A stretch of 64,000 nucleotides of DNA from Ruegeria atlantica (GTDB lineage: Bacteria; Pseudomonadota; Alphaproteobacteria; Rhodobacterales; Rhodobacteraceae): assembly GCA_013032095.1 (NCBI GenBank), contig WQBJ01000005.1, positions 62,001 to 126,000 of the forward strand, read 5' to 3'. A program made the translations under genes and the position numbers. Positions 34,857-43,165 of the stretch are shown piece after piece. The notes below the pieces were generated by a model, which searched no databases, was not told the DNA's origin, and saw only the letters and a list, made by a program, of their open reading frames with translations. The number at the start of each line of letters is the position of its first letter. Positions within the stretch are counted from its first letter, which is position 1.

Positions 34857-36902
34857 TCACTCGAACTCGATGATCACATCGTCCACGGCGAGACTGTCGC
34901 CGGGGCCTGCGTTGATCTTGGCAACGGTGCCCTTCTTCTCGGCGCGCAGGATGTTTTCCATCTTCATCGCCTCGATCGTGCACAGCGCCTGACCTTCCTG
35001 TACCTCCTGCCCCACTTCAACATCGATCTTCACGATCAGGCCGGGCATCGGGCAAAGCAGCATTTTCGAGGTATCAGGCGGCAGCTTTTCGGGCATCAGA
35101 CGAGCCAGTTTGGCCTGATGAGGGCGACGTACATGCACTTTCAGGTCGGCACCCCGATTACGAATGCGGAACCCGCCTGAAATTTTGTCGACCTTCAGAA
35201 CCAGCGGGCGGCCATTCACATCCAAAACCGCCAATTGGTCACCCGGCGTCCATTCAGAAGAAACACGCAGGGTTTCGCCATCCGCGAACTGTACGGTTGC
35301 GCCCTCTTTGTCAGCCTCAATCGTTACGTCGAACTCCTGCCCTTGCAGCGCGACGTTCCAACGTTTGCCGACTTTGCGCTCATGGTTGTCCATCCGGCCA
35401 GAAACACGTGTGCGACGGATTTCGGCAACGCGATACATAGCAGCACAGGACGCCGCGATGCGACGCAAGTCGGTCTCGGGAAGTTCAACCCCTTCGAACC
35501 CATCGGGGTATTCCTCGGCGATAAAGGCCGTGGTCATGTCGCCGCTGACGAATTTCGGATGATCCATCACCGCCGACAGGAACGGCAGATTGTGACCGAT
35601 GCCTTCGACCTCAAAGCTGTCTAGCGCCACACGCATCGCCTCAATCGCCGCCTCGCGGGTCGGAGCCCAAGTGCAGAGCTTGGCGATCATCGGGTCGTAA
35701 TACATGCTGATCTCGCCGCCCTCATAAACGCCGGTATCGTTGCGCACGGCGGCGTCACCATTGGGCGCGTCGCCCTGCCATTTACCGTTGATCAGCATTG
35801 GGCCTGCCGCTGTTTCCTGCGGTGGGCGATAGCGGGTCAGACGGCCAATCGAGGGCAGAAAGCCTCGATACGGGTCTTCAGCATAAAGACGGTTCTCGAT
35901 GGCCCAGCCGGTGAGCGTCACATCATCTTGTGTGATGGTCAGTTGCTCACCCGCTGCGACGCGGATCATCTGTTCCACCAGATCGACACCGGTGATCAGT
36001 TCTGTGACCGGGTGCTCCACCTGAAGGCGAGTGTTCATCTCAAGGAAGTAGAAGTTCTTTTCGCCGTCGACGATGAATTCCACAGTACCCGCGCTTGAAT
36101 AACCCACGGCCTTGGCCAGAGCTACGGCCTGCTCGCCCATCGCCTTGCGCGTTTCGGGGTCGAGGAACGGCGACGGTGCCTCTTCCACAACTTTCTGGTT
36201 CCGACGCTGGATCGAGCATTCGCGCTCACCCAGATAGATGCCGTTGCCGTGGCTGTCGCACAGGACCTGAATTTCGATGTGACGCGGCTGCGTCACGAAT
36301 TTCTCGATGAAAATCCGGTCGTCCCCGAACGAATTCGCGGCCTCGTTCTTGGACGACTGGAAGCCTTCGCGCGCTTCTTCGTCATTCCAAGCGATCCGCA
36401 TCCCCTTGCCACCGCCACCGGCACTGGCCTTGATCATGACGGGATAGCCGATCTCCTGGCTAATCTTTACTGCTTCGTCGGCATCCTCAATCAGACCCAT
36501 GTAACCGGGAACGGTTGAAACACCTGCTTCCTGAGCGATTTTCTTAGAGGTGATCTTGTCACCCATACTTTCAATCGCACCGACCGGAGGGCCGACAAAC
36601 GCGACGCCAGCTGCATCAAGTGCTTCTGCGAATTTCGCGTTTTCGGACAAGAAGCCATAGCCGGGGTGAACCGCCTGCGCGCCGCTCTGGCGGATCGCGT
36701 CCATCACTTTGTCGATAACAATATAGGACTGGTTCGCGGGCGGTGGGCCGATATGCACGGCTTCATCCGCCATTGACACATGCAACGCCTGTCTGTCGGC
36801 GTCCGAGTAGATGGCGACCGTGCCGATACCCATCTTGCGCGCAGTCTTGATGACCCGGCAGGCGATCTCGCCCCGGTTAGCGATCAGGATCTTATTGAAC
36901 AT
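34857..36902 (-). CDS. pccA: Propionyl-CoA carboxylase alpha subunit (biotin carboxylase/biotin carrier)
   Basis: 681 residues. The biotin carboxylase domain (MFNKILIANRGEIACRVIKTARKMGI; ATP-grasp KASAGGGGKGMRIAW; ECSIQRRNQKVVEEAPSP) occupies about residues 1-450. A BT-type linker domain lies at 490-600, and the C-terminal biotinyl domain carries EAMKMEN, whose lysine is biotinylated. With PccB it carboxylates propionyl-CoA to methylmalonyl-CoA. pccB is 3.3 kb upstream on the same strand, separated by the plus-strand porin and small genes. Confidence 0.96.
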   Translation of the reverse strand: MFNKILIANRGEIACRVIKTARKMGIGTVAIYSDADRQALHVSMADEAVHIGPPPANQSYIVIDKVMDAIRQSGAQAVHPGYGFLSENAKFAEALDAAGVAFVGPPVGAIESMGDKITSKKIAQEAGVSTVPGYMGLIEDADEAVKISQEIGYPVMIKASAGGGGKGMRIAWNDEEAREGFQSSKNEAANSFGDDRIFIEKFVTQPRHIEIQVLCDSHGNGIYLGERECSIQRRNQKVVEEAPSPFLDPETRKAMGEQAVALAKAVGYSSAGTVEFIVDGEKNFYFLEMNTRLQVEHPVTELITGVDLVEQMIRVAAGEQLTITQDDVTLTGWAIENRLYAEDPYRGFLPSIGRLTRYRPPQETAAGPMLINGKWQGDAPNGDAAVRNDTGVYEGGEISMYYDPMIAKLCTWAPTREAAIEAMRVALDSFEVEGIGHNLPFLSAVMDHPKFVSGDMTTAFIAEEYPDGFEGVELPETDLRRIAASCAAMYRVAEIRRTRVSGRMDNHERKVGKRWNVALQGQEFDVTIEADKEGATVQFADGETLRVSSEWTPGDQLAVLDVNGRPLVLKVDKISGGFRIRNRGADLKVHVRRPHQAKLARLMPEKLPPDTSKMLLCPMPGLIVKIDVEVGQEVQEGQALCTIEAMKMENILRAEKKGTVAKINAGPGDSLAVDDVIIEFE

Positions 36903-36935
36903 GGAACGTCCTTTGTCTTGATGTTCTGGGAACGC

Positions 36936-36974
36936 AAAACGCCGCCACGGGGCCTAAGCCCAGTGACGGCGTTT
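36936..36974 (-). terminator. Probable terminator of the small lipoprotein gene
   Basis: AACGCCG (36938-36944) pairs with CGGCGTT (36967-36973), and the minus-strand side ends in a short T-run of four. Moderate strength; lies between the lipoprotein gene and pccA. Confidence 0.45.
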
Positions 36975-37016
36975 CGCGTGATGACGGTTGGGACGGCGAA
37001 CGCCCCGGAATTTACG

Positions 37017-37220
37017 TTAGTAGCAGTTTCTCTGCGTCTTGCAGAACAGCACGTTGCCCGCAGCCCCGACCGCTGCCCCGACAAACGGATCAGCGCTGAG
37101 GACCGCCGCGCCCAATGCCCCCGCGCCGCCGCCAAGCAGCGCTTGCTCACCCAAGGTATCGCCGCAAGCGGTAAGGCCTGCGCAAGTCGCCGCGACCAGG
37201 AAGAGTTTAAAGATTCGCAT
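37017..37220 (-). CDS. Small lipoprotein with glycine zipper
   Basis: 67 residues. Lipoprotein signal MRIFKLFLVAATCAGLTAC (lipobox LTAC, Cys19), then a Gly/Ala-rich segment (LGGGAGALGAAVL...VGAAVGAAGN) like the glycine-zipper OmpA-associated small lipoproteins, and a C-terminal CKTQRNCY with two cysteines. Outer-membrane location is likely. It lies between pccA and the porin gene. Confidence 0.75.
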   Translation of the reverse strand: MRIFKLFLVAATCAGLTACGDTLGEQALLGGGAGALGAAVLSADPFVGAAVGAAGNVLFCKTQRNCY

Positions 37221-37870
37221 GTTTTCTGCCCCAATTTGATTCTTATTGCGTCGGCAGGCAGATGTAGGAATAAGTGACTGTTATTCAATAACAGACGCTG
37301 CAAACCAACGTTTTGCGCAGAATTATGCCGTATCAAGCATTGTTTATGCGAAAAGAAAAACGCGGGCAGGATTTTGTGGGTTTCACAAACCTGCCCGCGG
37401 AAGGAAGGGGTACGGAATAGTAGGTGCTTGTGCGGCGCAGGCAAAGTAGAGCCGCACGGCCCGTTCAGATTGCACGGTGCAATCGACGTCGCAAACACAG
37501 TATTGTTTCCAACCAATATTCCGGCTGGAAACCGCCCATCCGGCAAATTCCCGCGCAGGATCGTGCCGAAACGTTGCTCAACCACCAGGGTAGATTCAGC
37601 GCACATGCCCGTCACGTTGTTGTTACAATTTCCTAGGCCGACACAGGTTTCTGCGTGTGCAACATCACGGTCCGACATTGTGACTGTCAGTAAATTTTTC
37701 TTCCCAAATCTATGGTTAACCGATCTGTTCACCCAGCCGTGAGAAACGCAGGACTTTTGCGCACATTTGCTTGAGAAAATCGGCCGTTCATCTGCCGTTC
37801 TCGTGATTTCCCCCGCTGACATTTGAGTGAAAACCTGCCCGTGCACACTCGCACACAAGGAAACACCCAT
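37221..37870. other. 650-bp intergenic region
   Basis: Holds the porin leader on its right side (AAGGAAACACCCAT before 37871) and a strong minus-strand terminator at 37352-37399. The minus strand is open across most of the gap, but codon use is unlike that of the neighbours and the frame runs through the terminator, so I do not call a gene. See findings. Confidence 0.6.
37352..37399 (-). terminator. Orphan rho-independent terminator (minus strand)
   Basis: Perfect 10-bp stem CGCGGGCAGG/CCTGCCCGCG (37361-37370 with 37390-37399) whose 19-nt loop contains a further GTGGGTTTCAC mini-hairpin. It has a T-rich minus-strand tail (37352-37360). No annotated minus-strand gene lies within the preceding 470 bp. 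Confidence 0.8.
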
Positions 37871-39022
37871 ATGATTATAAAGAGAAAAAAGGCATTTCTG
37901 CTTGCTGCCTCGACGCTGAGTGCGACCAGCACGCTTGCATTTGCCCAAGATGCCCAGACCCAGGCCGAGCTGGACGCGTTGCGCGCCCGGATCGAAGCAC
38001 TTGAATCCGTGGATCCCGGTTCGACGCCCGGCGATTTCAGGATCGGCAACACCACTCTGGACGTCTATGGCTACGTCAAAGCCGACTTCTTTTATGACTT
38101 CGAATTCGACCAGGGCGACACAGCTTTCGTGAACGTGATTGGTGAACCTTCGACTGCCACCAGTGGAACATTCGGCGCCACGGCCCGCCAATCGCGGATC
38201 GGGTTGTTGACAACCACTCCCAGTGCACTTGGCGACATCGGAGGCCAGCTGGAACTGGACCTGTTCGGCTCGGGCGGAACCGCGGAACTTCGTCTGCGAC
38301 ACGCGAACATCCGCATCGGAGACAATTGGCTGATCGGTCAGTACTGGACCAACTTCCAGCCACTGGACACTTACCCCACCTCGGTCGAGTTCAACGGCCC
38401 GGTTGGTATCGCCTTCGCCCGTGTTCCGCAGGTACGGTACACGAACAGCTTTGGCACCAATACGTCCTTCGCTGTCTCTATCGAGGAGAACGTCGGAGAT
38501 TCGAACTCGCGCGATCCGGTGGTGACGGCTTCGGCCGAATACAATGACGGCACCTATATCGCCCGCGGCGCCCTTTTGTACGGCACGGCCGAGGACGGCG
38601 GTGTCGAGGTCGACCAGACCGGCCTTACTCTCTCTGGCTCGGCCCGTCCTTGGGCGGGTGGTCTGTTCCAGGTCAACTACACAACTGGCGAAGCGCTTGG
38701 CCCCTACCTGATCGGTCTCGGTGCCCCGGTCGTAGGGGGTGAGGCCAATGACGTGGACGGGTACACAATCGAGTTCCGCCAGGACTTGGGTGAGAAGTGG
38801 AATGTCGGCATTTCCTACGGCAAGGAAGATTACGACTTGCCGACCTCGACTGGAACGTTGGCCTTCACCGAACTCGAGACGATCCACGTCAACGCCTTCT
38901 ATCAGGCGACTGAAACCCTGACGCTGAGCGCCGAATACATCTATGGCGAACGAAACGACGCGACCACCGGCGACACGTTCGACGGCAACCGCGTTCAGTT
39001 TGCTGCCCAGCTGAATTTCTGA
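37871..39022 (+). CDS. Outer-membrane porin, DcaP-like
   Basis: 383 residues. There is a signal peptide (MIIKRKKAFLLAASTLSATSTLAFA), then a short coiled-coil (QTQAELDALRARIEALES) as in DcaP-type trimeric porins. A beta-barrel with alternating aromatic and polar residues follows, starting at LDVYGYVKADFFYDFEF and ending in the aromatic terminal strand RVQFAAQLNF, with the terminal Phe for Bam recognition. AAGGAAACACCCAT precedes the ATG. Probably takes up dicarboxylates or other small acids. Its place inside the pcc region suggests, but does not show, a role in acid uptake. Confidence 0.85.
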   Translation: MIIKRKKAFLLAASTLSATSTLAFAQDAQTQAELDALRARIEALESVDPGSTPGDFRIGNTTLDVYGYVKADFFYDFEFDQGDTAFVNVIGEPSTATSGTFGATARQSRIGLLTTTPSALGDIGGQLELDLFGSGGTAELRLRHANIRIGDNWLIGQYWTNFQPLDTYPTSVEFNGPVGIAFARVPQVRYTNSFGTNTSFAVSIEENVGDSNSRDPVVTASAEYNDGTYIARGALLYGTAEDGGVEVDQTGLTLSGSARPWAGGLFQVNYTTGEALGPYLIGLGAPVVGGEANDVDGYTIEFRQDLGEKWNVGISYGKEDYDLPTSTGTLAFTELETIHVNAFYQATETLTLSAEYIYGERNDATTGDTFDGNRVQFAAQLNF

Positions 39023-39035
39023 CAGCACATCCCTG

Positions 39036-39063
39036 CCCTGCCCGACCTCGGGCAGGGTTTTTT
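39036..39063 (+). terminator. Rho-independent terminator of porin gene
   Basis: CCCTGCCCGA (39036-39045) pairs with TCGGGCAGGG (39048-39057), followed by six Ts. It lies 14 bp after the porin stop. Confidence 0.92.
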
Positions 39064-39109
39064 CCGAAGTTCCCTCTGGATGGAAATGTGCGACAGTGGC
39101 CATCACAGG

Positions 39110-39463
39110 TCAGCGCCCCCCGTCGAAGATATCGGGGAACGACATCCGCGCCGCATCCGGATCAATCACCAGCAACGCGTCATAACTGGCTGGGTCAAAC
39201 GGGTCTTCGGCCGGAAGCACCTCACGCTCGAACAGCCAACTCAGGCGGCCTGCATCCAAGTTTCCACGCTCAAAGGGCTGATCCCCAAAGTGTTGCCACA
39301 GCGCTTCCATAAAGGCCGCATCCGCACGCCGATCTGCTGGCTTGCGATCACGGAACCGCTCGCGCCGCGTAATCGGCGTGACGCCCTTGGGGTTGGCCCG
39401 GCGGATAGTGAATTGAAAATCGGTTCCAGGCAAACGCCCGGGAAATCCGCGGTGCTTCAGCAT
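39110..39463 (-). CDS. Hypothetical protein downstream of pccB
   Basis: 117 residues, no family recognised, no signal peptide. Basic N-terminal half (LPGTDFQFTIRRANPKGVTPITRRERFRDRKPADRR), then a helix FMEALWQHFGDQPF and a C-terminal acidic segment with LLVIDPDAARMSFPDIFDG. Its start overlaps the stop of the 44-residue gene by 7 bp (ATGCTGA). Third gene in a tight minus-strand series that follows pccB. Confidence 0.6.
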   Translation of the reverse strand: MLKHRGFPGRLPGTDFQFTIRRANPKGVTPITRRERFRDRKPADRRADAAFMEALWQHFGDQPFERGNLDAGRLSWLFEREVLPAEDPFDPASYDALLVIDPDAARMSFPDIFDGGR

Positions 39464-39591
39464 GCCAGCACCTCATTCATTGTTGAGTTCCGAGAGGAAA
39501 ACTCCCACCCAGAAGCAAATGGGATCATATCGCGCACCTCCAAAGCCGTATTGGTGTCCAGAAATGCTCTGAGGTCGTGAAAGTATTTCAT
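39457..39591 (-). CDS. 44-residue hypothetical protein, translationally coupled
   Basis: Starts MKYFHDLRAFLDTNTALEV and ends NEVLAC. A strong GGGAGGGG lies 9 bases before the ATG at 39591. The upstream gene stops 2 bp before this start, and this gene's stop lies within the start of the next gene. Such tight spacing on both sides favours a real short gene. No family recognised; it may be part of a longer ancestral protein with its neighbour. Confidence 0.55.
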   Translation of the reverse strand: MKYFHDLRAFLDTNTALEVRDMIPFASGWEFSSRNSTMNEVLAC

Positions 39592-39593
39592 GG

Positions 39594-40079
39594 TCAGAGC
39601 CCCTCCCAGATACATTGGGATTGCTCCAATCGGTAGGCTTCAAAGAACTGTGTTGCGTCGGGCGATGATCGCCCGAATTCGATGGGCCGGTCGGAGAGGG
39701 AAATCACCACTCGCGCCGGCTCCAATTCGTGTTTCGCGACATAGGCCACAGCGAGTGTCTGACACAGATGCTCCATATCCGCCGAGGCCACATCATAGCC
39801 GATCCGTCCGGCGGTATATCCGATCTTGGGCGCGATAAAGCGGAAGCGTACCCACAGCTCACCCGGGTTGTTGTCCAATAGCACGTCGCTCAGATGCACG
39901 GGCTGACCCGAGGGGACAGGCAACAGGTTTTCGGATTGAGCAAATACGGGGAAAGACCAAGCCAACAAGCCCAAGATAAAGGCGCGACCCCAGACCTGCG
40001 AGACGCAGGCTCCTCTCTCCGGAGTCGCGCGCGCATGGCTTTCGGCCCGCGCGTGTCTATATCTCGTAAGGCATGTCAT
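39594..40079 (-). CDS. Exported hypothetical protein (DUF6497-like)
   Basis: 161 residues from the first ATG, but the first 30 look non-conserved. The likely mature region follows a hydrophobic segment (AFILGLLAWSFPVFAQ), so it is probably periplasmic. Core: VHLSDVLLDNNPGELWVRFRFIAPKIG, YDVASADMEHLCQTLAVAYV and ARVVISLSDRPIEFGRSSPDATQFFEAYRLEQSQCIWEGL, with two cysteines that may form a disulfide. I recall similar proteins in Rhodobacteraceae as DUF6497. First of three small genes behind pccB. Confidence 0.65.
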   Translation of the reverse strand: MTCLTRYRHARAESHARATPERGACVSQVWGRAFILGLLAWSFPVFAQSENLLPVPSGQPVHLSDVLLDNNPGELWVRFRFIAPKIGYTAGRIGYDVASADMEHLCQTLAVAYVAKHELEPARVVISLSDRPIEFGRSSPDATQFFEAYRLEQSQCIWEGL

Positions 40080-40178
40080 CTAACAGTTTTGGCCTCAAAG
40101 TCAAACACACTGAAAGTTACCCGGCGATCTCCCGCCCTCGGCGCGCTTCCCAAGAAGAAAGAAGCTCTCCAATCACGC

Positions 40179-41711
40179 TTACAGCGGGATGTTGTCGTGC
40201 TTCTTCCACGGATTCTTCAGTTGCTTGTTACGCAGGCTAGCAAAAGCGCGTGAGACACGACGGCGGGTGGATTGCGGCATGATCACCTCGTCGATGAAGC
40301 CACGTTCCGCGGCAACAAACGGATTTGCGAAACGGTCTTCGTAATCTTTGGTGTGCTGCGCAATCTTCTCGGAATCTCCCAGGTCGGCACGGTGAATAAT
40401 CTCTGTCGCGCCCTTGGCCCCCATCACCGCGATTTCGGCGGACGGCCAGGCATAGTTGAAGTCCCCACGCAGGTGTTTCGACGCCATCACGTCATACGCA
40501 CCACCATAGGCCTTACGGGTGATCACCGTGACTTTTGGTACCGTGGCTTCGCCATACGCAAACAGCAGTTTGGCGCCATGCTTGATTACACCACCATATT
40601 CTTGAGACGTTCCCGGCAAGAAGCCCGGCACGTCGACTAGTGTCAGGATCGGAATTTCAAAACAATCACAGAACCGCACGAAACGCGCCGCCTTGCGGGA
40701 GCTGTCGATATCCAGACATCCGGCCAAAACCATCGGCTGGTTTGCCACGACTCCAACGGTCTGTCCCTCCAGTCGAATGAACCCGGTGATGATGTTCTTG
40801 GCGAAATCTTCTTGAATTTCGTAGAAATCGCCCTCATCCGCCACTTTGGTAATGAGTTCCTTCATATCATAAGGCGTGTTCGGGTTGTCGGGAATCAGCG
40901 TGTCTAGCGAGGTCTCGATCCGCTCCGGGCTGTCAAAGAACGGACGCACCGGAGGTTTCTCGCGGTTGTTGAGCGGCAGGAAGTCGACCAGACGGCGCAC
41001 TTCGGCCATCGCCTCGACATCGTTCTCAAACGCACCATCAGCAACCGAAGACTTCTTGGTGTGGGTCGAGGCTCCGCCCAATTCCTCGGCCGTAACAACC
41101 TCGTTGGTGACGGTTTTCACAACATCAGGACCGGTCACGAACATGTAGGACGTGTCCTTAACCATAAAGATAAAGTCAGTCATCGCCGGGCTATATACCG
41201 CGCCACCGGCACAGGGACCCATGATCACGCTGATCTGCGGCACCACGCCCGAGGCCATGATGTTGCGCTGGAACACCTCGGCATAGCCCGCCAGCGAGGC
41301 TACACCCTCCTGGATTCGCGCGCCGCCCGAGTCGTTGATTCCAATCACTGGCGCACCGTTCTGGATCGCCATATCCATAATCTTGCAGATCTTCTGCGCG
41401 TGGGTTTCTGACAGCGAGCCACCGAATACAGTGAAATCCTGACTAAACACATAGACCATCCGGCCATTGATCGTGCCCCATCCGGTAACCACGCCATCAC
41501 CTGCAGTCTTTTGTTTTTCCATCCCGAAATCGGTACAGCGATGGGTGACGAACATGTCGAACTCTTCGAAGCTACCTTCGTCTACCAGCAACTCGATCCG
41601 CTCTCGCGCGGTCAACTTGCCACGGCCGTGCTGCGCGTCGATACGCTTTTGGCCACCCCCTAGCCGGGCGTCATTGCGGCGGTCTTCAAGCTCGGTCAGG
41701 ATGTCTTTCAT
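40179..41711 (-). CDS. pccB: Propionyl-CoA carboxylase beta subunit
   Basis: 510 residues, carboxyltransferase subunit of the crotonase-like superfamily. The N-terminal acyl-CoA domain carries [25 protein letters not shown] (split here for reading) and [13 protein letters not shown]. The C-terminal carboxybiotin domain has [32 protein letters not shown] and [10 protein letters not shown]. Transfers CO2 from biotin on PccA to propionyl-CoA. TTTGCAAA-type elements lie 75-120 bp upstream, consistent with control by the PccR-like protein encoded at 43166. Confidence 0.96.
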   Translation of the reverse strand: MKDILTELEDRRNDARLGGGQKRIDAQHGRGKLTARERIELLVDEGSFEEFDMFVTHRCTDFGMEKQKTAGDGVVTGWGTINGRMVYVFSQDFTVFGGSLSETHAQKICKIMDMAIQNGAPVIGINDSGGARIQEGVASLAGYAEVFQRNIMASGVVPQISVIMGPCAGGAVYSPAMTDFIFMVKDTSYMFVTGPDVVKTVTNEVVTAEELGGASTHTKKSSVADGAFENDVEAMAEVRRLVDFLPLNNREKPPVRPFFDSPERIETSLDTLIPDNPNTPYDMKELITKVADEGDFYEIQEDFAKNIITGFIRLEGQTVGVVANQPMVLAGCLDIDSSRKAARFVRFCDCFEIPILTLVDVPGFLPGTSQEYGGVIKHGAKLLFAYGEATVPKVTVITRKAYGGAYDVMASKHLRGDFNYAWPSAEIAVMGAKGATEIIHRADLGDSEKIAQHTKDYEDRFANPFVAAERGFIDEVIMPQSTRRRVSRAFASLRNKQLKNPWKKHDNIPL

Positions 41712-41784
41712 GGCGCTAATCCCCTGTCAAATTTCACGCGACACTATACGCACAGGCGCCCAGACCAAAGCATCTTTCGGCTAA

Positions 41785-41832
41785 TTTGCAAACTATTGGC
41801 AACAAACTTATGGAAAACTGTAAATTTGCTAA
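41785..41832. promoter_or_regulatory. Putative PccR-type operator upstream of pccB
   Basis: TTTGCAAA at 41785-41792, TTGGCAAC at 41796-41803 and TTTGCTAA at 41825-41832 lie in the 183-bp space between pccB and the divergent MFS gene. ScfR-family PccR of Rhodobacter sphaeroides is known to bind paired TTTGCAAA elements at the pcc promoter; the second element here is imperfect. Confidence 0.6.
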
Positions 41833-41894
41833 GTTTCATTTTGAGATACGTTCTTGGATAGCATTCCCTGAAACGACCATTATACCTGCGAACT

Positions 41895-43100
41895 ATGCAG
41901 TTCAGTTCATCCCCGGCGCGCCGATCGCCCCCTACAATTTCTACGTTGGTATTGCTGTCCGGGCTTGCAGCCCTCAGCATGAACCTGTTCCTGCCCAGCC
42001 TACCCAACATGGCCGTGTATTTTCAGACTGACTACAAGGTCATGCAGTTGTCGATCGCGCTGTATCTGCTGGTCAACGCCGTACTACAGATTCTTATTGG
42101 CCCGATTGCGGATAAGGCTGGGCGTCGGCCGGTTCTACTGTGGGGCTTAACCCTGTTTCTGCTCGCCACACTGGGGTGCATCTATGCTCCCACCGCCGAA
42201 ATATTTCTCGCCTTTCGCATGTGTCAGGCAGTCGTTGTCGTAGGCATGGTGCTGAGCCGGGCAGCCGTACGTGATCTTTATGATCAGGATCAGGCCGCCT
42301 CAATGATTGGCTACGTCACGATGGGCATGGCCGTTGTCCCCATGATTGGTCCGGCCATCGGCGGCCTACTTGAAGAGAGCTTTGGCTGGAAGGCCAATTT
42401 CTGGCTACCCTTCGTACTGGGCACAATGACACTAGCACTGACCTTCCTCGACTTTGGCGAAACCTCCGCCAAAAGCGGCAAAACACTGGTGCAGCAGTTC
42501 CGCGAATACCCGGAACTGCTTCGCTCGCCGCGGTTTTGGGGGTATTCGCTGTCCTCAGCCCTGTCTTCGGGCGCGTTCTTTGCATATCTGGGCGGCGCTC
42601 CCTTCATCGGCACGGAACTGTTCGGCCTCAGTGCCGCGCAGGTCGGCATTTATTTCGGCGCACCAGCTGTCGGGTATTTTGTCGGCAACTTCCTCAGCGG
42701 CCGGTTTTCAGTGGAGTTTGGCGTTAATCGGATGGTGTTCTGGGGATGCTGGTTGAACGCGATTGGCGTCGCCCTGTCAGCCATACTCTTTCTTGCAGGC
42801 TTCGGAACCGCACTCAGTTTCTTTGGATTCATGACCTTTGTCGGCATAGGCAACGGCATGACAATTCCCAACGCCACCTCGGGCGCCCTGTCAGTACGTC
42901 CTCGTCTGGCCGCCACCGCATCGGGCCTGAGCGGTGCGATCATGTTGGGCGGCGGCGCCGTGCTAAGCGCCCTGGCTGGGGCTCTACTGACTCACGAAAC
43001 CGGTGCTATGCCGCTGCTGTGGCTGATGCTGGCGACGTCCGTTCTGGCGATCTGCGCTATTGTGTCGGTCATCCGACGCGAAAGGAAACTGGGGCTCTGA
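41895..43100 (+). CDS. MFS transporter, Bcr/CflA (DHA1) type
   Basis: 401 residues, 12 predicted helices. MFS motif A is seen after helix 2 (GPIADKAGRRPVLLWG), then DQDQAASMIGYVTMGMAVVPMIGPAIGGLLEE, the motif C-like antiporter signature of drug exporters. Proton-driven efflux at the inner membrane; substrate unknown. Divergent from pccB and 65 bp ahead of the regulator gene, so it may share their promoter region. Confidence 0.88.
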   Translation: MQFSSSPARRSPPTISTLVLLSGLAALSMNLFLPSLPNMAVYFQTDYKVMQLSIALYLLVNAVLQILIGPIADKAGRRPVLLWGLTLFLLATLGCIYAPTAEIFLAFRMCQAVVVVGMVLSRAAVRDLYDQDQAASMIGYVTMGMAVVPMIGPAIGGLLEESFGWKANFWLPFVLGTMTLALTFLDFGETSAKSGKTLVQQFREYPELLRSPRFWGYSLSSALSSGAFFAYLGGAPFIGTELFGLSAAQVGIYFGAPAVGYFVGNFLSGRFSVEFGVNRMVFWGCWLNAIGVALSAILFLAGFGTALSFFGFMTFVGIGNGMTIPNATSGALSVRPRLAATASGLSGAIMLGGGAVLSALAGALLTHETGAMPLLWLMLATSVLAICAIVSVIRRERKLGL

Positions 43101-43119
43101 CACGGCTTGCGTCGGCGGG

Positions 43120-43158
43120 TTTGCAAAGTTAGCTTGCAGCAACGGAAAAGTTGCAAAG
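43120..43158. promoter_or_regulatory. TTTGCAAA elements upstream of the regulator gene
   Basis: TTTGCAAA at 43120-43127, CTTGCAGC at 43133-43140 and GTTGCAAA at 43150-43157 lie just before the start codon at 43166. This is consistent with autoregulation by the encoded ScfR-family protein. Confidence 0.55.
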
Positions 43159-43165
43159 GCACGCC

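Noticed and set aside
37400-37678. Minus-strand frame beginning MSDRDVAHAETCVG
   Set aside because: Third-base composition is unlike real genes here, and the frame has no stop before the terminator; kept only as a note in a finding.
36884-39106. 740-codon open frame on the minus strand
   Set aside because: It lies antisense to the porin and crosses a terminator and the lipoprotein region. It has no domain sense and is a consequence of the porin's codon use.
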